In this document: piece by piece, positions 39,066 through 44,199 of the stretch
Position numbering within the stretch: the stretch's first letter is position 1
Layout: each line of letters begins with the position of its first letter
NCBI GenBank assembly: GCA_002371135.1
Contig: DFGB01000028.1
Coordinates: 1-44,199, forward strand
Length of the DNA stretch: 44,199 nt
Source of the DNA: Verrucomicrobia bacterium UBA3761
GTDB lineage: Bacteria; Verrucomicrobiota; Kiritimatiellia; RFP12; UBA1067
Direction: 5' to 3'
Notes under the pieces: generated by a model
What the model saw: only the letters and a program-made list of their open reading frames with translations
The model's database searches: none
What the model was told of the DNA's origin: nothing
Made by a program: the position numbers and the translations under genes

Positions 39066-39437
39066 CCGCCATTCCCGGGCCGTGGCGAGAAACGGTGCGA
39101 GCACGAACGCGCCTTCGCCGCGGCCGAGTTCCGCGAGGCTCACGCGCCGCTCCAGTTGCGCCCTGTCTCCTTCGATGGAAAGCGACGCGCCGCCTGTCCC
39201 GCCGAACATGTGGTTCGCCTCGAGCATTCTCATCATGAGGTCCTCGGCGCCTTCCGGAGGCAGTTCGCCGAGATCGGCGGAAACATCCGCGCATTCTTGA
39301 TTCTCCACCTGGCGCAGGACGACGTCCATTCCCTCCCCGCCGTCGTCAAAAGCCGTGAACGCAGCCACGCCGTCTGCGATTTTCAATTCTGCGCCGAACT
39401 CGGCTCCAAGCGATTTGATGGCGTCTTCGAATGTCAT
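39039..39437 (-). CDS. CesT-family T3SS chaperone
   Basis: 132 residues. MTFEDAIKSLGAEFGAEL, VAAFTAFDDGG, MDVVLRQVE, MMRMLEANHMFGGTGGASLS and RVSLAELGRGEGAFVLAPFL follow the Tir-chaperone (CesT) pattern closely (the LL.AN.l...tgga.L segment). It lies 3 nt after another chaperone. Its C-terminus (REKLKMLPM) is encoded inside the long inverted repeat, so its end may have been altered by repeat insertion. Confidence 0.8.
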   Translation of the reverse strand: MTFEDAIKSLGAEFGAELKIADGVAAFTAFDDGGEGMDVVLRQVENQECADVSADLGELPPEGAEDLMMRMLEANHMFGGTGGASLSIEGDRAQLERRVSLAELGRGEGAFVLAPFLATAREWREKLKMLPM

Positions 39438-39440
39438 GGG

Positions 39441-39896
39441 CTACACTCTGATGAAGTTGTCGAGGCCGAGCGCGGCGGCGGTTTCGCCGGTCGCCTCGCC
39501 GAGCGACGCGCCTTCGAGGCGCTCGCGCACTTTTACGAGCGTCGTTGCGAAGTCTTCGATCATTGCGATGAATTTTTCCGGATCCAGATCTTCAAGCGCG
39601 GCGTATTGCGACAGCTCGAAGCGCCTCGTTTCAGAGTCCACCGAAAGCGTGGCGCCTTTCGTGTCGCGGAAGCCGCTGTTGGCCTTCAGCGCCTCAAGGA
39701 GCGCCGCATTCGCGTCGGGCGGGACATCGCAGACGGCCGCATTGAGGAGCACGAACTCGCGCGCGGCCTCCTTGCAGTCCATGATGACGATTTCGCCGAT
39801 GTCGGAGGCGAGAATGCATACTCCGTCGGCATCGGGGGTGAACCCATCGATGCCGATTATGGCGCCGGTTTCTTCAATCAACTCTTCGTATGTCAT
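39441..39896 (-). CDS. CesT-family T3SS chaperone, next to the giant effector
   Basis: 151 residues. MTYEELIEETGAIIGIDGFT, EIVIMDCKEAAREFVLLNAA, LLEALKANSGFRDTKGATLS and RFELSQYAALEDLDPEKFIA are class I chaperone features. It begins 15 nt after the stop of the giant protein, the usual effector-chaperone arrangement, so it is the likely cognate chaperone. Confidence 0.8.
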   Translation of the reverse strand: MTYEELIEETGAIIGIDGFTPDADGVCILASDIGEIVIMDCKEAAREFVLLNAAVCDVPPDANAALLEALKANSGFRDTKGATLSVDSETRRFELSQYAALEDLDPEKFIAMIEDFATTLVKVRERLEGASLGEATGETAAALGLDNFIRV

Positions 39897-39911
39897 GCTG
39901 TTGTGAGCCTT

Positions 39912-42900
39912 TTATTTGTGTTTGATGCCGAGTTCTTTGTCGATTTGCTTTACGAGTCCGTGGTATGCGCTTGTTTGGCACGCGCCATCCACGCAATCAT
40001 GCGCAAGTTTGCGGAATACGTTGCTGAGCGCGCTTTCGCTGGATGTGTCGGTCGTGAAGATATTCTGGCCTTTGAGCGGGTTGGAAACGGTTTTCAACGC
40101 CGTGCGCTCAAGTGAATTGACCTTGTCCATCATCTGCGTCATGAAGTTGTTCGTCATGACGGCGACGAATTTTGCGACTTGAGCCCTCGTCTTCTCCGAG
40201 AGCTTCGTGCTCGTGGTTATGCTCTCGCCGCCAAAGCGTTCGAGCATTGCGTCTTCGAGGAATTTCATCGCCTTTGGCACCAGTTCGCCGAGCTGTTGTA
40301 TTTGCTTGACGCGCGTGTCGCACGACGCCTTGAAAGCGTTCGTGTTGCGCATGTGCTTGGCGAAGCGCTCCTCTATGTTCTGGCGCCAGCGCTGCAGCGA
40401 TTCCAGGGACGGCGTTTCGTTGCGCATCTCCGCTTCGACGATAGCCATGTTCATGTCGAAAAGCTTGTTCAGAGCGGACAAGTTCACGGCCTTCGCGGTG
40501 ACGATGTTCTCCGGTTCGCCGTTCTTCTTGGCCGCGTCCGCGTCGAAGACCGGGCCGAAGCCGGATTCGGCGATCCTCTGCGTCTCGCCGGCCTTCACCG
40601 CATCCTTCATTTCGAGAATCATCAGCGCCGTTCCGTGTTCGTTGATGAACTGGAGGAAGGATTTCAGATATTCCTGCGAAAGGAGCGGCTCGGTGACCTT
40701 GCCGTCGGCCACTATGCGCTGCTGGAGATCCTTGACGCGCTGCGTGAAGTGCTCCATCGCACGCTCCTTCAGAGTAGTCTCGCCGCCGGTGCTGCTTTTG
40801 AACTTGGTCTTGGGCAGGTCGTATTTCTCGAGCCAGAGCTCGAAAAGCTTCAGGGCGGGTTCGAGCTGGGTGTTGTTGAAGTCCTTCATCAGGATCTGGC
40901 TCTGAATGCCGGTGACGGCGGCGCGCAGGCTCGCGTAGAACTCGTCCACGGCTTTCATCGCGGCCTTCGCCGGCGCGGCCTGGGAGCCGCGGTCGTAGAC
41001 GCGCAAGGTCATCATCGCCCGGCGCATGTCCTTGAAGAGGCCTTTCACGTCATCTCCCTTGAGCCAGGTTTTGACGTTGTCCTTGACCGCCGCGCAGGTG
41101 GTGGGGTCGTCCATGAATTGCTCCAGGTCGATCATGCCGAGCGTGTAGCGCAGCGTCTCTTCGAATTGTTTGTCGTCGGAGGGATCGAGTTTGACGGCGT
41201 CGACGTCGCGCTTGATTGCGTTGAAGGTGTCGTCGAAGAGTTTCGCGGCCTTGTCCCTGCCGGCCTTGCCGAGCCATTCTTCGGGTTTTGCGGCGATTTG
41301 GAATTCCATCCGATCGCGCAAGAGTGGGGCGATCGTATCTCGGAAGAAGGCGACGTCTTCGTCGGTGGCGCCGGCCTCTTTCAATTCGGCTGCACGCGTT
41401 TCGATTCTTTTGGCCATCACGGGATCGGCGTTCTCGAACGCCTCGGTGTACTGCTTGCTGTATGCGAGGTACTCGTCGAACTTCTTGTCGATGATGCCGT
41501 TCACCATGTCGGTGAGCATCTTGTCGAAAGCGAGGGCCGTGATCTTCGCGTCCGGCGGCGGATTCTTCTTGCTTGCGTCGTCGAGGACCATCTTGAGCTG
41601 CGTGTCCAGTTTCTCCTTCCCGAGGCTGGAGCACTTGTCCAGACTCGCCTGGGCGAGTTTCATGAATTGCGAGCGGAAGGCGGTGTAGGCCTTCATACGC
41701 GCGTCGGAGGCGTCTGCGAGTTCTTTGCCGACGCGCGCGTCGAAGCCTTCGCGTCCGCCTATGGTGTATAGAATCGGGACATCGACGACGCGTTTCATCA
41801 TGGCGTCCGTCCGCTCCTTCGCGATGTTCGCGATTTCTTTGGGGGAAACTTCCGGATTCGCCTGCTGCAGGCGCAGTTCTTCACTCGCGAGCAGTTTCGT
41901 CTCGAACGTGTTCCCTTGCTCGTCCTTTGCGTCGATCCAGGCGGCGGCGGACATTATTCGCTCTTTGCCGGCGCGAAGTGCGACGCGCCAGGGGCTGTTC
42001 GTGGAGTTGTCGTCGGCGAACTCGTTCTCCACGATGGTCTCGGCGTCGGCCTTGCCGTAGACATCCGGGTTCTCGACGAAGCGAGCCTTCAGCGTACCGA
42101 TGTGGCCGTGTTTGGCAAGCATCGTATCGCCCGTGAGCGCGTCGACGAGCTCCTTGCGCTCGTTCTTGCCGAGCTTGGCGTAATCGTGCAGCGAGGAGTT
42201 TGGATTGTCGATGAGATCGTTTACAATCCCGCTCGTTTTTTTGCGAACGGCCTCGTCCAGCTTTTGGGCGAATTTCTCGGCATTGGCCACATGGTCGGCG
42301 GCTTTTTTCTCGAATGCCGCGCGCACGTCGTCCACGAATTTGCCGTCGACCGGCTTTTTATCGACATTCCGCGCCTGCAGCATTTCATTGAGCGTCTTGA
42401 AATAGAGCCTTTCAAGGCCGCGGCGGAGCGCCGGCCCGTCGGCAAGCTGGCGGTCGAGCGGCTTCTCGCGCCCGGAAAGCTTCGACAAAAACTCGCCCAC
42501 GGGTTTGGATGCATCCATGACGTCTCTTTTCGCCTTCACTCCGTCGGCGCCGCCCTTGATGGAGTGCGAAATGATCGCGGTGTCGAGGCGATGCGACATT
42601 TCGGAGATGACGGCGCTCTTTTCCTCGTTGAAGAATTGCATGAAGCGCTGCACCTCGTCCTTGACGTCTTTATCGAGGTCGTCGCTCTTGACCTCGTGGG
42701 CCGGAGAATTGAAGTAGCGGTCGATCGCGCGTTCGACGGCGTTTTGCATCCGTGCGCGGAAGTCGCCGAGTAGAGAAGCATGCTGATTTTCGTCGATGTT
42801 CCCCTTTTTCTGCTGCCGGACGAGGATCTTTGCGAATCCCGCGATCGCCTTTTCCGCGAGCACCGGGGCCTTGACGTTGCGGAAGTCGCGCCAGGCCATC

Positions 42901-44199
42901 CCCACGCGGTTGATCTGCTTGGCCGCGTAGTCAAGGCCGCTGTTTGCCCCTCCCTCGAAGTGCATGCGGTCCTTGCCCTTGACGGCGTTGTCGATGCGGT
43001 TGTTGATTATGTCGGGGAGGGTGTGGCTGAAGAGTTTCTCGTAGAGCTCCCTGCCGCCGCCGACGGTGTCGACCACCGTTTGCATGTGGTCGGTCAGCTG
43101 GTTGACGAAATGCGAAACCCCGCGGTTTTGCATATAGCCGCCTTTCCCGTCCGCCCAGCGTTCGCCGTATTGGAGCTGGAGCGCCGGCACGAGTTTCTGC
43201 TGGAGGTACTCCTTGACCTTGTCCACCGCCGTCGCATCCTGCTGGAGCATGTTTTCGGCGCCGCGGGCGAAGTGCTTGATGACGAAGCGCGCCGCGCAGT
43301 TGTCGACGGCCGCGTCGCGGCGGAAGAGCTCCTTCATCGAGACGATGCTCCGGCCCAGCTCCCTTGCCTTGTCGGGAGACACGGCGGCGTTTTTGGCGGT
43401 GGCATTCCAGACGAGAATTGTTATCTCGTTGTTTTCCTTCGCGGCTGCGACGTTCACCGCCAACTGCTGCAAGACGCCGTAGTCCTTCTCGTCCAGGGGT
43501 TTGGGCCCCCCTGGGTTTTTCTCGGCTTCTGCGGCTTCCTTGACGAACTCGGCAGCGAGGTCGACCAGCGCTTCGAAATCGAAATTCGCTTCGATCGCCT
43601 CGTCTTGCTTGGCTTTGTCGCCGCCGGCGTAGTCGTGGACGTTCGCGATGCCGTCCTGGATGTAGAAGGGCAGCACCTTTTGGAGGAACGTTTCGATATG
43701 CGCCTCGACGTTCTTCACGCCTTTGAGCGCCAGAAGCCCCGTCAAACTCGCGCGGATGTCCGAAAGGAGCTTGCCGCCGTTCTGGTTCGCGACGTCAAGG
43801 CCGAACGCATCGCCTTTTTCGAGCGCGGCGCGCGCCAGGCTCTTGATGTTTGTATCGACGCCGATGCGCATCTTCGTCGCGTCGAGAAGGCCTTCAAGAT
43901 GCGTGATCAGCGTGCGGAATTCCACTTCGCTCTTGACCATGCGCTCGCGCCCGGGACCTTCTCCTTCGACATCTGCGCAGTATTTATCGAGCACTGTGAA
44001 GTCGAGCCCGTACGCGTCGAGTTTCATGAAATCGCGTTTGAAGGTTTCCACGTCGCCCTTGAAGCCGCATTCGGCCATCGCCGCCCGGAAGAAATTGTGC
44101 AGCAGGTTGCGGCGTCCGCCGGGCGTGTTGAACACCTTGTCGTATTCTTCGAGCGCCGCCTTTATGTCGCGCCGGGAAAGGGCCTTGCCCGTCTGGATC
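39912..44199 (-). CDS. Giant putative T3SS effector (N-terminus outside window)
   Basis: The open frame runs off the right edge; 1428 residues are visible, and the GTG at 44135 is only an internal candidate because the frame continues with IQTGKALSRRDIKAALEEYD. The protein is highly helical, Lys/Asp/Ala/Glu-rich, with no Sec signal or obvious membrane helix in the visible part, and ends KQIDKELGIKHK. It is followed directly by two CesT-like chaperone genes and the T3SS operon on the same strand, the strongest reason to call it a secreted effector or large translocated protein. I recognise no catalytic domain. A structural or coiled-coil role is the alternative. Confidence 0.7.
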   Translation of the reverse strand, partial: IQTGKALSRRDIKAALEEYDKVFNTPGGRRNLLHNFFRAAMAECGFKGDVETFKRDFMKLDAYGLDFTVLDKYCADVEGEGPGRERMVKSEVEFRTLITHLEGLLDATKMRIGVDTNIKSLARAALEKGDAFGLDVANQNGGKLLSDIRASLTGLLALKGVKNVEAHIETFLQKVLPFYIQDGIANVHDYAGGDKAKQDEAIEANFDFEALVDLAAEFVKEAAEAEKNPGGPKPLDEKDYGVLQQLAVNVAAAKENNEITILVWNATAKNAAVSPDKARELGRSIVSMKELFRRDAAVDNCAARFVIKHFARGAENMLQQDATAVDKVKEYLQQKLVPALQLQYGERWADGKGGYMQNRGVSHFVNQLTDHMQTVVDTVGGGRELYEKLFSHTLPDIINNRIDNAVKGKDRMHFEGGANSGLDYAAKQINRVGMAWRDFRNVKAPVLAEKAIAGFAKILVRQQKKGNIDENQHASLLGDFRARMQNAVERAIDRYFNSPAHEVKSDDLDKDVKDEVQRFMQFFNEEKSAVISEMSHRLDTAIISHSIKGGADGVKAKRDVMDASKPVGEFLSKLSGREKPLDRQLADGPALRRGLERLYFKTLNEMLQARNVDKKPVDGKFVDDVRAAFEKKAADHVANAEKFAQKLDEAVRKKTSGIVNDLIDNPNSSLHDYAKLGKNERKELVDALTGDTMLAKHGHIGTLKARFVENPDVYGKADAETIVENEFADDNSTNSPWRVALRAGKERIMSAAAWIDAKDEQGNTFETKLLASEELRLQQANPEVSPKEIANIAKERTDAMMKRVVDVPILYTIGGREGFDARVGKELADASDARMKAYTAFRSQFMKLAQASLDKCSSLGKEKLDTQLKMVLDDASKKNPPPDAKITALAFDKMLTDMVNGIIDKKFDEYLAYSKQYTEAFENADPVMAKRIETRAAELKEAGATDEDVAFFRDTIAPLLRDRMEFQIAAKPEEWLGKAGRDKAAKLFDDTFNAIKRDVDAVKLDPSDDKQFEETLRYTLGMIDLEQFMDDPTTCAAVKDNVKTWLKGDDVKGLFKDMRRAMMTLRVYDRGSQAAPAKAAMKAVDEFYASLRAAVTGIQSQILMKDFNNTQLEPALKLFELWLEKYDLPKTKFKSSTGGETTLKERAMEHFTQRVKDLQQRIVADGKVTEPLLSQEYLKSFLQFINEHGTALMILEMKDAVKAGETQRIAESGFGPVFDADAAKKNGEPENIVTAKAVNLSALNKLFDMNMAIVEAEMRNETPSLESLQRWRQNIEERFAKHMRNTNAFKASCDTRVKQIQQLGELVPKAMKFLEDAMLERFGGESITTSTKLSEKTRAQVAKFVAVMTNNFMTQMMDKVNSLERTALKTVSNPLKGQNIFTTDTSSESALSNVFRKLAHDCVDGACQTSAYHGLVKQIDKELGIKHK

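Noticed and set aside
40179..41771. A 530-codon plus-strand frame antisense to the giant putative effector
   Set aside because: It has no recognisable motifs and has the Leu/Val/Arg/His-rich composition of an antisense shadow. The minus-strand frame continues through it without a stop and has chaperone neighbours.

Overview
The window looks like a chromosomal segment of a moderately GC-rich Gram-negative bacterium, probably from the Planctomycetes-Verrucomicrobia-Chlamydiae superphylum. A Kiritimatiellota or Lentisphaerota-type gut lineage is my best guess. The reasons are a PEP-CTERM sorting tail (VPEPTSG... RRRRA), secretin-based secretion machinery, lineage-type hypothetical envelope proteins and abundant short tandem intergenic repeats. 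Taxonomy is inferred from gene content, because there is no rRNA gene here. No tRNA, rRNA or CRISPR array was seen.

Left part (1-10,250, + strand): the end of a secreted protein built from two tandem copies of one domain, then a PEP-CTERM protein with a terminator. Next comes a seven-gene, translationally coupled operon (1600-9259): two phospholipase-D-like proteins with single HKD-type motifs, a large helical protein, a polytopic membrane protein, a membrane-anchored trypsin-like protease with an intact triad, a single-pass membrane protein and a secreted protein. I do not recognise this combination. It is the best candidate here for an undescribed system, possibly defensive. It is followed by an octamer tandem repeat with an embedded long inverted repeat, and by a GspF-N-like membrane protein.

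Middle (10,250-21,000): the pdxS-pdxT pyridoxal-phosphate synthase pair (- strand). Then comes a decayed prophage or tail module: a short-chain dehydrogenase cut off next to a tape-measure remnant, tail genes broken by a 70-nt interruption, a 5-bp tandem duplication and a 1-nt frameshift, and an intact tail-fibre-like gene. Two intact toxin-antitoxin pairs sit inside it: AbiEi/AbiEii, and RelB-like/PIN. A cloverleaf-like GC-rich palindrome and a transposase remnant close this region.

Right part (21,000-44,199, - strand): an almost complete type III secretion (T3SS) locus. In transcription order it holds a giant putative effector (start outside the window), two CesT-like chaperones, an EspA/SseB-like secreted subunit with its chaperone, sctC, an AIM24-family gene, sctW, a chaperone, an sctX-like gene, sctV, sctD, an sctE-like chaperone, sctF, an sctG/TPR gene, sctI, sctJ, a TPR gene, sctK, sctL, sctN, sctR, sctS, sctT, sctU, an ECF sigma factor and a small unknown gene, ending near a terminator hairpin. 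SctO, SctP and the C-ring protein SctQ are not in the locus, where they would usually lie between sctN and sctR. Most adjacent genes overlap by ATGA or TAATG, so the machinery is probably made from a few long transcripts. A sigma70-type promoter and two octamer-repeat blocks punctuate the effector/chaperone end.
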